Assembly (NCBI GenBank): GCA_035551475.1
Contig: DASZMX010000116.1
Span: 1-27,706 of the forward strand
From: DASZMX01 sp035551475
Lineage (GTDB): Bacteria > Verrucomicrobiota > Verrucomicrobiia > Limisphaerales > Palsa-1400
Direction of reading: 5' to 3'
DNA: 27,706 nt
Of the stretch, positions 26,401-27,706 are shown piece by piece; position 1 is the first letter of the stretch, and every line of letters starts with the position of its first letter. Position numbers and translations under genes: made by a program. The notes under the pieces are model-generated. The model was not told the origin of the DNA and ran no database searches. It saw only the letters and a list, made by a program, of their open reading frames with translations.

Positions 26401-27706
26401 CCAATTACACGACGAACGTGACGCCCGGCACGCTTACCATTTCCCAGCTCAATCAGTCCATTGCGTTCGCAGCTTTGCCGGATAAAACGGTCGGCGACGC
26501 TCCGTTTGCGCTGGCGGCCACCGCGACGTCCGGCCTGAATGTTTCGTTCTCGGTCCTTTCCGGGCCGGCCTCAGTGGTGGGGAACACCCTGGCAATCACT
26601 GGCGCCGGTTCCGTGACGGTGGAAGCGGATCAGTCCGGCGATGCAATCTACACTGCGGCCCCTGCCATCACGCGGTCATTTGTGGTGCGCGCCGTGCCGA
26701 CAATCACATGGACGAATCCGGCGGCGATCAACCGGGGCTTCGCCTTGACGACGAATCAACTCAACGCCTCGGCGGACGTGGCGGGCTCGTTTGTTTATAA
26801 TCCAGCGGCGGGCGCCATTCTGCCGTTGGGAAGCAATGAGCTTGACGCCGCCTTTACGCCCAACGACAAGGCGGATTACACGAACACCTCCGCCCGATCG
26901 TCAATTGTAATTTTGCCGCCATTGCAACCGACGGTGACGAATCAAACCCTCGCCGATAACAATGGGGCGCCGCTGCCGGTCACGCTCACCGGCGCCGATC
27001 CTTACGGGCAAACGCTCACCTTCTCAGTCGCAGCGCAACCGGCGCACGGATCGTTGTCGGGCGCGGGCGCCAATTTGGTTTACACGCCTTCCAGCAGTTT
27101 TTCGGGCGCGGACAGCTTCACGTTCATCGCGACCAACGCTTGGACCAATTCAGAAGCTGGAACTATTTCCATCAACGTGTCCCGCCTGCCTGTCGTTGTG
27201 ACCTTGCCCGCGACGGGCGCGGCAACTGTCAACGGGAGCGCGAATCCCGGGAACGCCGGCACGACGGCTTGGTTCGAGTGGGGGCTGACGGCCTCGTATG
27301 GACAGCGCACGCCCGCCACGGACATTGGTTCCGGCGTCAGCGCTATTATCGTGAACAGCGATCTAATGGATCTTGCGCCTGCGACGACCTATCACTACCG
27401 CTTGGTGGCTTCCAATTTCCTGGGCCAGGCCAGCGGCTCGGATGCTACGTTCATCACCGCGGCGACACTTCCGGCGGTCGCTACTCTTCCAGCGACGGGC
27501 GTGACCACGAATACCGCGACCTTCCACGCGACCGTGAACCCGAGCAATTCGCCGGCGCTGGTGTGGTTCAATTGGGGCGCGGACTCGTCCTATGGAAATA
27601 CCACCGCGCCGACGCCAATCACCGCCGGCGGTTCCCCGGTCGCGTTCCAGGCCGCGATCTCAGCGTTGTCCTTGGGCGCCACCTATCATTTCCAAGCGGT
27701 GGCTTC
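2337..27706 (+). CDS. Giant exported multidomain beta-rich surface protein (3' partial, at least 8,456 residues)
   Basis: One frame runs from GTG 2337 to the right edge with no stop; I translated it throughout. At least 8,456 residues are encoded, so the mature chain would exceed roughly 0.8 MDa. Residues 1-30 are a Sec signal peptide: a basic start ('MQKNR'), a hydrophobic core ('CVLLTIFAAL') and an AGA cleavage site before 'VQIIYVN'. Then follow eleven beta-helix modules (33 to about 5720), an Ig-like domain, jelly-roll/Ig/jelly-roll (about 5824-6148), a LREA-type beta-helix with a Gly-rich segment and PATR repeat (about 6150-6740), MBG/YG repeats with a nested NHL propeller (about 6743-8192), a cadherin-like domain and two FN3-like domains. 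Lysine is scarce and Asn, Gly, Ala, Ser and Thr dominate, as in secreted adhesive proteins. No catalytic motif, LPxTG, PEP-CTERM or beta-barrel is seen; the anchor must lie beyond the window. A role in adhesion, surface fibre or glycan binding is inference. Regulation by the upstream two-component pair is possible. Confidence 0.96.
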   Translation, partial: MQKNRLSHVLKCVLSWCVLLTIFAALRAGAVQIIYVNQRAPVGSTQSGANWANAIRELRTALPIADQAAAQHGSAEIWVAAGTYLPTPANSGNRAATFSVASGVTIRGGFSGSESSPAQRVPAFDAFGSPRFLTVLSGDIGYPMTNGLTSSNSLNDYLQNVYFPFFPDNPGPNSLGNDHDNCLNVLTLASVTNVTLDSLVIVGGYASQTQNGTNVLSNTQIEQMGTADGLNGAAAPMRNIAAGGGVFLTFAQNNIHHPAGEIALRAVNCAFWDNYAAGYGGAICAFGGNIILQNCEFVNNASGNDGGAIWDGTAHSELDQCSFQRNVAGSSGGAVAYATFDFQHTVAPNDASVSSVPAFGKVQVIVNSITAGFTAMKLAGTMVYNTYKDVSPIIEAWLSTPNLSDANISLGGIRDLQDAQAAGEAAEVAAPVESAALEGAQAAGLFSDLRTMATGVGESGFGSALDPTSGAITPFVLLQFTTDIALLAGNTNPLVVHLNQTASAITTGFSPLGIIIAGVEGTVAAIEGLKVDAPLEDKISTYKKSQLLMYNVAPASQLNQCVFVNNTANLDGGAVQEIYKNVQAEGCWFGGNRAGVSGGAWASGDWCIPFIADSAFYGNQASASFSVFFNFDHTRTYIDDCTIVNNSSTGTNGVGMAVGNVLGADVKILSSILWGNTDPTHPSGGSDIFTATRATLNATTQAAYDNAQEARGDLVAQCEVYFSDAQNRGPIGTKSFDIVTEQPNSIGEGFLIGLRGTGAAVGGGPDADFSTTAVSLPADLYEQWTFNPLSVDKSIYNAASSLFSAAEFWDAYGLAESHGFVNTGEGTTFLEWPETGVGVGAFNSNPRLGGPQGIDPVAASPLLNGTFYSLLDGFWSYADGALPTVRFSGAEVDIHGYVRGLGGSASVGAVDGVSDYIQAQENVLPDPAANGATVPVLIQSPVAPASVVFVNPAAGSGHNTGATWADAMTNLADALALTTLPGEVQIWVASGTYAGGTLNVPSGFSVYGGFAGTETSLAQRVPAAHPTVFRGNGAGPVFHAEGSSTFDNCVITGGGPSVTSNGGGGVDAENFDALVTVQSCVITNNSSGSGGGVYIDGQALLSSCVFANNSASAGGGGALLVGDADIDNCLFVNNSGSVGGAIFGGGFYSPSSEGQTLRLFNDTIYGNAATYQYMLASGPDGSGGVYFDDSIGGFLTVQNCILWGNTAPGDASLEWRQLEVQPFAPGSAPPDFVVKSSLIQGMEAYSTTQPFTGISADYPQYPAAINPANAIAADPEFVDAAHGNFQLTAASPAVGAGTAGLPANFPANDLAGAPRYFSGRLDLGAFEYQSSFNPYHAAVAAQQTCGGAPSVQLTATWSTGASVSSLQWQVYAANGAGWSNIAGAPYAISSNVVTISPAATALSGNSYRVIGQGAHGFTSAPVMIAFAPILYVDKFAPGNGSGADWFNAMRDLGAALAVAQPCQQIWVTRGLYYPNSVNSPDYSLFVQSACQVYGGFQGGETTLAQRDWKSHPTVLSGLLPGGAVSQSGLIQNNGGAAFDGFVFTGASNTPAIVNYGGSPSFQNCVFTQNPAGGVECLACVNAVMANCVATNNGGPAMLAIGSSASVTGCLLANNRPAYFGAIAGLSSALTVANCTIANNQSYAAGGIYLDATAAQVVNSILWLNQASPDYAQTVAEMQISAQYNSTVTIANSIEQGGVGATVQAYDPLFASSGNDFHLTAHSPALGVGDVGQTGAATDLDGNARTTVRNGAPQVDLGAYQFQGTPQDKVALYASPASITACASRVGVTFSLAGTNDLTGVSWLVNTGGGFVPATNALDFTVATVSGPTNSSTLTVNIDSQQASGWIFEAQLGSFTTPPAEISFLAPTVLFVNAAATGANNGLSWADAFTTLAAAFNEAGSCTQIQVAEGNYTNAGGASYVVPAGTSVIGGYGSSSGTQFFRDPVNQKVILTTTGSNPIMVTGVADLPDASTVIDGLWFSASNAMAIANDAGAATVQNCVFLNMGQTAIENLQSAGSIVNCAFTNGANTAIYNWNAAPTITGCSFAGNAGAIYGYNSLPTVTGCVFATNSAPIAIYHGGLNLARSALLGNTGGAVVVQATNGAPDVVSDCLFAGNSGPGWGAAFNNYGASLRMINCTFANNLSAYGGAGIYHQGATGLVANSIFWNNRAALEAIYLTPRESQQILIVQGSLTVSNCSVEGLAQFTGNGNTPYDPQFQNLSNNFTLRSDSPAINAGTAALAVNSLDLAGHPRLARGAVDLGAFEFQGVPTAPFFSTTPAGAEIFCQGHTATLTASVPPSASGTITWQMGVPGGGFVQLGNDPNFTITTSNGVTAVSFIAATNYADNLFEPFQLGGGWVGPAVTIAMTPPGVVYVNQNSTGANNGSSWPDAFTNLQHALALAGSCSDIWVARGTYGPGQEGILPGSFSLSTGVRLLGGFAGTETNAAQRDWTNNVTVLQGGPNRSTVQALGYLAPIDRSVVLDGFTIHATPAHDAVDLNQADATVQNCIIDSGLYGMTISGGKALVSGCVFTNLQGSGSALALFNNAAPILTNNQFLNNHGVNAIECDIASPQIVACRFLSNSTAYQGAAISTFESSPSIERCVFFGNSAAQGGALFIDPASKASVNNSLFAGNTAQFDGGAIASEGLVGSTNCTFYGNQAGSGGGAWNEGGTDHIVNAIFWGNNDHGGFDSVEMQQLLGAGPNQVNISSSTVEALSAYGGNNQADDPLFTNPAANDFTLSPFSPAIHAGSSLSDPGVDLAGRTRAQSPVDQGAYLATAVATPVYLVTTPVAVSGCVGGSATFTVAGTTSQAFSWLVNKGGGLEPVAAAFPSGGFTVASTGNSSTLTFNPLSSALDNLPVAFAVGTTYTSAPVSLTVGAAQIVYVNASAAGANNGASWTDAYTSLPVAVAANPGCAEFWVARGNYSGAVFLQPDLRVYGGFAGAETNRAERNPGLNPTMLIGGTVVYALSADIATNTIFDGFVFNGGNSSVILEGGSPLLANCVFSNLSPATILYGSGSSALIADCSFVNNSPGFDCVEVDGGNLTLAGCSFLRSGTCLNVNEAGLTVTQSLFASNTIALRANNTKAETIRISGCQFIGQNNAGDGGAIECFSDGVISSSVFAWNSATYGGAMELDGPTAVNCTFVHNSAAYGAAVASSSGCTLQNCLVWGNSGGPNFFENVNAQNSQVDAYYPFFIDDAQGNWRLSSNSPAVNAGASGLVVDSVDADGNPRLSGAAVDLGAYESTNLAPAPVYLSGLPQSVAVCYGDSIGFDTSATISVRGAAGYNYVWQWAGGAPVTNDATVSIVTSSGASSLVFANPSLGLSGQTFVATALTPYGTIAVPGSATLTVLPRQIVYVNAANATPGDGSSWAAAFTNLQDAARAAGSCSEIWVAKGVYAPRDITMAAGAPLYGGFAGGETSRAQRNWTNNPTILLGDGGPLKAAVRLGIGNTSFSFGPTGPLFENACVLDGFTVSNCVGTAILFSQTLGPIIENCTFVNNRGGALLPQFSSGAATVANCIFQNNADGPLLSAEDSYQQVGHAFVLLNANEELIVSNCLFASNNATAVSMLNSGTLRLQGCRFLTNTTTDNGTIYIENGSGLLDRCIVEGNTGSNTFGSGGGAAIVCRGAPLTIENSLLTGNRGFNGGALYATAGPQNGPAAAVELRNCDILDNTAYFGGGVFFDDAQLLSANSIFWGNTDTAGSPWNGTLAEQQIYYSPLVGQGRGRYLGALDACLLEGGQTISGAAYYDPLFANPAGNDFRLQAASPAINAGDNAEAASLDLDGNPRIAGPVVDIGCYEFSNTPAPTVAIVSQPESETICQGDVATLALSAAGSPVWYQKSGSSFIPWVADAYSFLNGSSLVVSNAPLSYSGQQYQFALGAYTSAPVTVTIHSRSVIYVNANSRGANTGADWPNAFTNLQGALAVGDACSQIWVAQGAYSPTNGSFAMRPGLEIYGGFGGSEASLAERNWTNHPTLLLGKGLGPLIANVANGLDTTAILDGFTLTSPGGHFALLNYQSSPLIRHCTFAGAGTAQNQQTAAPVFDSCVFLTNGELCVMNAGASPTFTQCLFLGNQWFTAENAGGQMTFVGCSFVSNANSIYNQDAACVFTGCIFSNNTSPFSGGAIENLSVNSRAYLAATNCLFVGNSAVEGGVVDNSGAALLVNCTLTENSAYFDPPALFNETGGSLEADNCILWHNAMTSGDAYQNGLISPVVYVNSCVEGLSIYAGNIPYDPLFVDPAAGDWRLKPFSPAVGAGDVSFDLNIATDLAGNPRLVSGAVDMGAYQAGTARVAAPLEVSQSPQSQTVCAGQTAVFAAGGGSDVTFAWSQFNGSSWAPLASPATLTIPNAATALNGVQYKLTQTTASVTNETVVTLTVNPPGVIYVNASAADGGDGSSWAKAYNHLDTAMQNLSACSPIIWAAGGAYAPSAAEFYIPPGATLYGGFAGVETDPSQRNWQAHPSILTGGGQGGAALSSSGIELAPNLSSILVDGFFVMGNAGGGVSLTNALIANCVIESNSTYGVGLLDTMTVQSCVIASNSGSGVIVYGNGILKNCAVLGNRAEIGGGLVLAAGGGPTIAPSIQDCLFAGNVGTNGGGAVYLQAPAAFEINPTFVNCIFDSNAGQYGGAVFVFTGAVNFVNCDFVNNRSTDPSYLAGGGVEAFGGYVVAANSIFWGNTAPGGNLQANQIFGDVHSTLLISHSDVAGLASLAGSGNLGADPVFVDAATNFQLQACSPLLDAGDNAAVAGVGADFGGAPRVVRTVDIGAYEAQGFTAPALTITQEPASILYTPCVNTFSAAASGSGLTYQWQVNNNDGAGFRNLSGATNAVLAVTGAPVNGSLYRCVIASASGCSTPTSAATLTVVPTRWYVNAASPGGDGASWATAFNSIDTALSNPRLAACPSELWIAAGTYPMNFNPGVSGYLSLFGGFAGTETDLSQRNFAPTVLTGGRTLFSAAPLLDGLTFSNVAVPNGIAVFGQGGSQAFLRCDFRNGGTGVEMLAPETAAFGNCAFTSNQLGIFNSGGSFTVTNCAFTGNSAGLACDTSFDAATVYVAQSTFIANQAALSVNNGSAQVHLTVDRCAFQANTSSAISCDNFAAEIDDTLISGNTSPTYAPISQTVSPLALRNCTIVGNSGFYAGGIKTDGLCQLYNTVIWDNQASIGGALLQQQIFSPFFAEAITVDHSFIQGLNGADPVFLQPVDPALAPTTAGNLAPSGSSPLLAAGAFANVPADVFDLAGQPRTLNGQVDIGAYEYQGVAGTPLSIVQQPQSLVYCGSTSNTFQVAATGSDLAFQWQVNQNNGGGFLDLPGATQPSLVVSGAAPAMNGWLYRCAISAFGGATAWSDAAALTVYPARLYVNAAAAGGDGQSWATAFNSLAAAVAAAAQPCGAEIWVAAGSYAVPSANVRTNIALYGGFGGSETSIAQRNVAAAPTILTGSTLYFAGAVFDGFIVTNSSIICSTAGNLAIAHCQFIGSAQPLTLFQSLTTLQDCQFVGNSIGIQCSGSLLATNCVFATNGQAFQYLFGLPGAAIQFSDCAFVGNQQAINSSSANSLTLDRCRVQSQTDIAILLHGGNASLNDSLISGNVSSRAPIYLQSLGTLTLRNTTVAGNRGGVAGAIDCEASCSLYNSVLWDNNAPVEVYLYPGATSSADHSVIQGVNTIDPVFTSPLDPAQAPTAGGDYTLAACSPYLGAGSVSVAPNDTLDLARAPRVNNGQIDPGAYEFAGAAATALDFTRQPGYAFGADTNAAVFSVASSRGDATYQWQRLAAGGANFTNIQDNVNFSGAQAASLTISGASAAMNLDQYRCLITSSEGCQAYSLPGLFYFGYPLPLALEAAATVVTNSGAAPWLGETNVTHDGSVAAQTSPLHRGQQCLMTAAVAGPVDLSFWWKIASDGSMQLLVDGQQQTYLQATVSAWQKISLNLPTGPHTLQWIYTEGFGSIQPDAAWVSELTINPDPYIAAQPQNLVVPQGASGSFSVTPGGTSPFSYQWQLNGSNISGANSQTYVATNGGSYAVVVANGLGAVTSAPATLTLTMPLAVAVDAPAYAWTTGGAADWFGETNITEDGTNAAQSGAVGAGQFSWVQTTIQGPGTLSFWWKGSATFAINGAVSNTISGGSWQQGSAHFGLGSFTLLWTAGADAAWLDQVQFATDAVFTVAVTNSADSGAGSLREAMLAANASPVPAVIDASGLAGTVTLLSPLPIMTNGFVIDGPGAGLLTLSGGSAYRILFIDAPNQTVAINHLTLANGYAHGGNGGNNAGGGLGAGGAIFLNAGNLTLSGVAFSNNSVAGGAGGATDYPGGGGGGGLGGNGGNAFGDYGGGGGGGLYGNGGNGTGGSGYVGGGGGGFTDGATAGSSGNAAGGIDGGAGAWPGGPGAQSGAVFGGGGGGSLNGSQFPYAAGADGGDFGGGGGAAGNGFSSAPAGNGGFGGGGGGAGGTGAGGVGDTGGILANGGNGGFGAGAGAGENYNGATNGLAGALGGAAGASVNNGSRGNGGGGAALGAAVFVRANHGASLHLIDSTMDAGSLTAGAGGFCNGCINGQAGQTAGGAFFLLGGTNVITVNGSVTNTLAGSIGGWTGAPALLLKDGPGALALETNNNFAGTIDVTTGSLQLDGNVSNATLQLSDQTALSVGPGIASITVSNLAFVGNTAYQCKIASNSFDTLRVLGAADFSAVTHFNLALAGVSLGNFSNTVGRSFAILRANGGVTGFNPGLVHIDVSAFNANLGNGYFDLALSPDTTIAWLNFVAPQTLTPPTVAPHTYGETPFSLGATASSGLPVSYSIVSGHALISNNLVVLTGVGPVVVQAAQAGNSNYQAAPSANISFAVSQATPVISWAPPAATSYGTALGGAQLNATANVPGSFVYAPAAGTVLNAGANALATVFTPADTVNYTNAAATNLLVVAKASQSIVFSLTNVVYGSAPAALSATASSGLPVAFSLLSGPGSVVGGVLSATGAGAVTVNATQTGNSNFLSATANASMVVAPAPLNVTGSNLTAPYGSTNLSFSGSVNGLQNSDLITASFNAYAPAAPGSPYNYLESLGFTIGNSFPRGLTFDSVGNLFALDGEGYLEIFNPQGVETGRFVVPFSNFADVAMDANGILYVVDGDGASIYKYRQDGTFLGSWGSAGSSPGQFGRPNGIAVDHRGIVYVADPYNGCVDQFDTNGGYLGQLTGMQPFGVCVDAHDHLYVAGSGKVFIYDTNGASLGIVGATAGMSLPWAVAVDQTGDIFVADQSAGAIWEFSPGGNLLLSWSGSAVGQFSLMSGLAIAPDGRLAVADTGNHRLQIFTPPPPVVVNAATPPGTYPILPTLTDAANRLTNYVVTTNAGVLTIVTAPQTISFTAPPTHTFGDSPFALNASSSPSNGLPIVFTVVSGPATIAGNTATITGSGLVTVRASLAGNADYAAAAPVEWSFTVNKATPALTWANPSSITYGTALSGAQLNAGGSVPGSFVYSPSIGTVLGGGSYFLNATFTPTDTNYNTVSASVPLTVNPAAQTISFGSIPDQTYGAAPLTLVGSASSGLPVTFSVLSGAGTLSGNMLTMTGAGTISVQAAQAGDANYQAATAVTQTFHVKPADPVITWAPLLDIGYLTALSPIQLDASANIPGSFVYTPAAGAVLNAGAMELTVVFTPADPTNYNTLTASNALNVLKASQTISFGALANVTFSTSPIPLTATSSSGLPVAFSVASGPATVSGNQLTLTGSGAVIVQADQAGNSNYNAASSLSRTFAVGHATPPLTWTNPAPVIYGAVLSTNQLNATASVAGSFAYTPDVGAMLDAGTNTLLVVFLPADAGAYNAVTSMVQIVVVPAVPVLAWAAPAPIVFGAALDTNQLDASAPGPGTFVYSPPTGTVLDAGVHLLSVQFISSGPNYSNANASVSLTVLPANQTVQFTALGAPTYGAGPLTMSASSSSGMPVTYSVVSGPASNSGSTLYLTGAGQVQVQAAQAGNSNYNAATASQMINVARAALTVIVSNASRSYGQVNPVFTGSLQGVVNGDNLTVSYGAPNVATNTAPGLYPIVAFFNDPDARLANYTTNVTPGTLTISQLNQSIAFAALPDKTVGDAPFALAATATSGLNVSFSVLSGPASVVGNTLAITGAGSVTVEADQSGDAIYTAAPAITRSFVVRAVPTITWTNPAAINRGFALTTNQLNASADVAGSFVYNPAAGAILPLGSNELDAAFTPNDKADYTNTSARSSIVILPPLQPTVTNQTLADNNGAPLPVTLTGADPYGQTLTFSVAAQPAHGSLSGAGANLVYTPSSSFSGADSFTFIATNAWTNSEAGTISINVSRLPVVVTLPATGAATVNGSANPGNAGTTAWFEWGLTASYGQRTPATDIGSGVSAIIVNSDLMDLAPATTYHYRLVASNFLGQASGSDATFITAATLPAVATLPATGVTTNTATFHATVNPSNSPALVWFNWGADSSYGNTTAPTPITAGGSPVAFQAAISALSLGATYHFQAVA
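3357..3989 (+). other. Predicted alpha-helical insertion inside beta-helix module 1
   Basis: About 210 residues (341-551) separate two consecutive beta-helix coils: 'GGAVAYATFDF' before and 'SQLNQCVFVNN' after. The insert has no coil motif. It is rich in Ala and Glu, with long helix-like runs such as 'DLQDAQAAGEAAEVAAPVES' and two hydrophobic stretches ('FVLLQFTTDIALLAG', 'LGIIIAGVEGTVAAIEGL'), and it ends in a charged run with 'DKISTYKKSQ'. Lysine is clearly more common than in the rest of the protein. No family is recognised. Confidence 0.7.
4380..5174 (+). other. Atypical tail of module 1, no recognised domain
   Basis: After the last clear coil ('SSILWGNTDPTHP') about 265 residues follow with few beta-helix signatures. 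There is a helix-prone part ('NATTQAAYDNAQEARGDLVA') and an aromatic-rich part ('YEQWTFNPLSVDKSIYNAAS', later 'AAEFWDAYGLAESHGF'). A weak remnant of the usual 'NPRL...' and 'ASPLL' end motifs is seen near 4870-4925. The Ig-like linker present after modules 2-11 is absent. Confidence 0.5.
5175..6620 (+). repeat. Beta-helix module 2 plus Ig-like linker
   Basis: It opens with 'VVFVN', then 'GATWADAMTNL', 'QIWVASGTY' and 'VYGGFAGTETSLAQR'. Coils such as 'NCLFVNNSGSVGGAI' follow, then 'DPEFVDAAHGNFQL', 'ASPAVGAGT' and the closing 'LDLGAFEYQ' (about 6297-6323). The linker (about 6324-6620) has the Ig-type 'LQWQVY' strand and one cysteine near its start (codon 6369). The cap has no cysteine. Confidence 0.88.
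6621..7937 (+). repeat. Beta-helix module 3 plus Ig-like linker
   Basis: It opens with 'ILYVDKFAPG', then 'GADWFNAMRDL', 'CQQIWVTRGLYYP' and 'VYGGFQGGETTLAQR', and closes with 'VDLGAYQFQ' (about 7596-7622). It is the shortest module (439 residues with linker). This is the first module with a cap cysteine (codon 6720). The linker carries one cysteine ('ITACASR', codon 7677). Confidence 0.87.
7938..9440 (+). repeat. Beta-helix module 4 plus Ig-like linker (diverged cap)
   Basis: It opens with 'VLFVN', then 'LSWADAFTTL' and 'CTQIQVAEGNY'. Two signatures are eroded: IWVA reads IQVA, and the usual YGGFAGTE reads 'IGGYGSSSGT'. Coils are regular ('NCVFLNMG', 'NCTFANNLSAYGGAG') and the end is canonical ('VDLGAFEFQ', about 9099-9128). 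Cap cysteine at 8037; linker cysteine at 9183 ('FCQGH'). Confidence 0.85.
9441..10970 (+). repeat. Beta-helix module 5 plus Ig-like linker
   Basis: It opens with 'VVYVN', then 'GSSWPDAFTNLQHAL', 'CSDIWVARGTY' and 'LLGGFAGTETNAAQR'. The closing motif is diverged ('VDQGAYLA', about 10635-10660). Cap cysteine at 9540; linker cysteine at 10713 ('GCVGGS'). Confidence 0.87.
10971..12389 (+). repeat. Beta-helix module 6 plus Ig-like linker
   Basis: It opens with 'IVYVN', then 'GASWTDAYTSL', 'CAEFWVARGNY' and 'VYGGFAGAETNRAER', with coils such as 'NCTFVHNSAAYGAAV', and closes with 'VDLGAYES' (about 12036-12065). Cap cysteine at 11070; linker cysteine at 12120 ('VCYGDS'). Confidence 0.87.
12390..14015 (+). 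repeat. Beta-helix module 7 plus Ig-like linker
   Basis: It opens with 'IVYVN', then 'GSSWAAAFTNLQDAA', 'CSEIWVAKGVY' and 'LYGGFAGGETSRAQR'. It is the longest of modules 2-11 (542 residues with linker), with extra coils ('NCTFVNNRGGALL', 'NCLFASNNATAV'). It closes with 'VDIGCYEFS' (about 13707-13735), with Cys in place of the usual Ala. Cap cysteine at 12489; linker cysteine at 13788 ('TICQGD'). Confidence 0.87.
14016..15470 (+). repeat. Beta-helix module 8 plus Ig-like linker
   Basis: It opens with 'VIYVN', then 'GADWPNAFTNLQGAL', 'CSQIWVAQGAY' and 'IYGGFGGSEASLAER', with coils such as 'GCIFSNNTSPFSGGAI', and closes with 'VDMGAYQAG' (about 15165-15190). Cap cysteine at 14115; linker cysteine at 15249 ('TVCAGQ'). 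Confidence 0.87.
15471..16922 (+). repeat. Beta-helix module 9 plus Ig-like linker
   Basis: It opens with 'VIYVN', then 'GSSWAKAYNHLDTAM', 'CSPIIWAAGGAY' and 'LYGGFAGVETDPSQR', and closes with 'VDIGAYEAQG' (about 16611-16640). Cap cysteine at 15570. The linker has 'YTPCVNT' (16698), 'TYQWQV' and 'YRCVIAS', so it carries both classical Ig cysteines. Confidence 0.88.
16923..18383 (+). repeat. Beta-helix module 10 plus Ig-like linker
   Basis: It opens with 'RWYVN', then 'GASWATAFNSIDTAL', 'CPSELWIAAGTY' and 'LFGGFAGTETDLSQR', and closes with 'VDIGAYEYQG' (about 18063-18091). Cap cysteine at 17025. The linker resembles that of module 9, with 'YCGSTS' (18144), 'AFQWQV' and 'YRCAIS', so these two neighbours probably arose by a more recent duplication. 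Confidence 0.88.
18384..19497 (+). repeat. Beta-helix module 11 (last of the array)
   Basis: It opens with 'RLYVN', then 'GQSWATAFNSLAAAV', 'CGAEIWVAAGSY' and 'LYGGFGGSETSIAQR', with coils 'NCVFATN' and 'DCAFVGNQQA', and closes with 'IDPGAYEFAG' (about 19470-19495). Cap cysteine at 18483. No further capped module follows. Confidence 0.87.
19498..19805 (+). other. Ig-like domain after module 11
   Basis: It has 'TYQWQRL' and 'YRCLITSSEGC', matching the linkers after modules 9 and 10 in their second half. The early cysteine of those linkers is missing: the sequence reads 'GYAFGAD' at that place. Confidence 0.7.
19806..20189 (+). other. Jelly-roll-like domain 1
   Basis: The signature is 'GETNVTHDGSVAAQT', 'LSFWWKIASDGSMQLLVDG', 'WQKISLNLPTGPHTLQWIY' and 'DAAWVSELT'. 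This pattern recurs in Verrucomicrobiota extracellular proteins and looks like a beta-sandwich of the lectin or carbohydrate-binding type. The fold and binding role are inferred. Confidence 0.7.
20190..20429 (+). other. Ig-like domain between the two jelly-rolls
   Basis: It reads 'IAAQPQNLVVPQGASGSFSV', 'FSYQWQLNGSNISGANSQTY' and 'GSYAVVVANGLGAVTS', a typical bacterial Ig-like domain without cysteines. Confidence 0.8.
20430..20777 (+). other. Jelly-roll-like domain 2
   Basis: It repeats the pattern of the domain at 19806-20189: 'GETNITEDGTNAAQSG', 'LSFWWKG', 'WQQGSAHFGLGSFTLLW' and 'DAAWLDQVQF'. It is a diverged copy that has lost a few central residues. Confidence 0.7.
20784..22062 (+). other. 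LREA-type beta-helix with glycine-rich segment
   Basis: It begins with 'VTNSADSGAGSLREAMLAAN', the start signature of a second class of right-handed beta-helix proteins, followed by 'VIDGPGAGLLTLSGG' and 'INHLTLANGYAHGGNGG'. From about 21060 to 21830 the coils carry long glycine-rich loops. Coil-like strands return at 'FVRANHGASLHLIDSTMDAG' (about 21830-21890). It has no capping helix and belongs to a different lineage from the eleven modules. Confidence 0.75.
21060..21830 (+). repeat. GGC-rich simple-sequence stretch encoding poly-glycine
   Basis: It is dominated by in-frame GGC/GGA/GGT codons, including six consecutive GGC at 21273-21290 (then GGT), six at 21339-21356 and five at 21600-21614 (then GGA). 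The protein is Gly-rich with Asn, Ala, Phe and Tyr interspersed ('GGNGGFGAGAGAGE'). Confidence 0.85.
22063..22560 (+). other. PATR-like autotransporter repeat and following beta region
   Basis: It contains 'LLLKDGPGALALETNNNFAG' followed by 'TIDVTTGSLQLDGNVSNATL'. This matches the passenger-associated transport repeat pattern (KxGxGxLxL...N.F.G...V..G.L.L). The next ~110 residues ('TAYQCKIASNSFDTLRVLGA', 'FNLALAGVSLGNFSNTVGRS') look like the part that follows such repeats in autotransporter passengers. No beta-barrel follows within the window. Confidence 0.65.
23265..24311 (+). other. MBG domain split by an inserted beta-propeller
   Basis: The first half reads 'APLNVTGSNLTAPYGSTNLS' and continues to 'DLITASFNA' (to about 23390). 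The second half resumes at 'TPPGTYPILPTLTDAANRLT' (from about 24207) and ends 'VLTIV'. The intact copy at 26199-26441 has only about ten residues between the matching points ('DNLTVSYGAP' and 'APGLYPIVAF'), so about 270 residues are inserted here. Confidence 0.8.
23391..24206 (+). other. Six-bladed NHL-type beta-propeller nested in the MBG domain
   Basis: Six NHL-like blades can be read: 'RGLTFDSVGNLFALDG', 'ADVAMDANGILYVVDGDG', 'NGIAVDHRGIVYVADPYNG', 'FGVCVDAHDHLYVAGSG', 'AVAVDQTGDIFVADQSAG' and 'SGLAIAPDGRLAVADTGNHR'. Each continues with a strand of the 'VFIYDTNG' type. The third blade has the classical 'SWGSAGSSPGQFGRPNGIAV' loop. Six blades make a complete propeller, so this is a full domain and not a fragment. 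NHL propellers mediate protein, RNA or ligand binding; the partner here is unknown. Confidence 0.85.
26913..27182 (+). other. Cadherin-like / Big-type domain
   Basis: It reads 'PVTLTGADPYGQTLTFSVAA', 'PAHGSLSGAGANLVYTPSS' and 'FSGADSFTFIATNAWTNSEA', the pattern of bacterial cadherin-like domains ('QPAHGTL...YTP...FxGxDSFTF'). Many of these bind calcium, but I cannot assign ligands. Confidence 0.75.
27183..27458 (+). other. FN3-like domain 1
   Basis: It has 'ATGAATVNGSANPGNAGTTA', 'WFEWGLTASYGQRTPAT' and 'LAPATTYHYRLVASNFLGQA', a fibronectin type III-like pattern frequent in Verrucomicrobiota surface proteins. Confidence 0.75.
27459..27706 (+). other. FN3-like domain 2 (cut by window edge)
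   Basis: It repeats the previous domain: 'ATGVTTNTATFHATVNPSN', 'WFNWGADSSYGNTTAPT' and 'LSLGATYHFQAVAS' at the edge. The frame stays open here, so more domains and the C-terminal anchor should follow. Confidence 0.75.

Larger units (their letters stand above)
22563..26912 (+). repeat. Array of MBG/YG-type beta domains (15 units)
   Basis: Three related unit types of about 75-82 residues occur. Type A ('QTISF...YG..P..L.ATASSGLPV.FSV.SGPA', ending 'QAGNSNY.AA') starts near 22563, 23028, 24312, 24783, 25257, 25956 and 26442. Type B ('P.ITWA.P..I.YGT.L...QLNA.A.VPGSFVY.P', ending 'FTP.D..NY') starts near 22800, 24558, 25029, 25503, 25731 and 26688. Full MBG units ('LTV...YG..NP.F.GS..G..NGD' to 'P.GTYPI') start near 23265 and 26199. 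A and B mostly alternate; 25503 and 25731 are B next to B. Such repeats are usually stalk or spacer segments in secreted adhesins. Confidence 0.85.
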
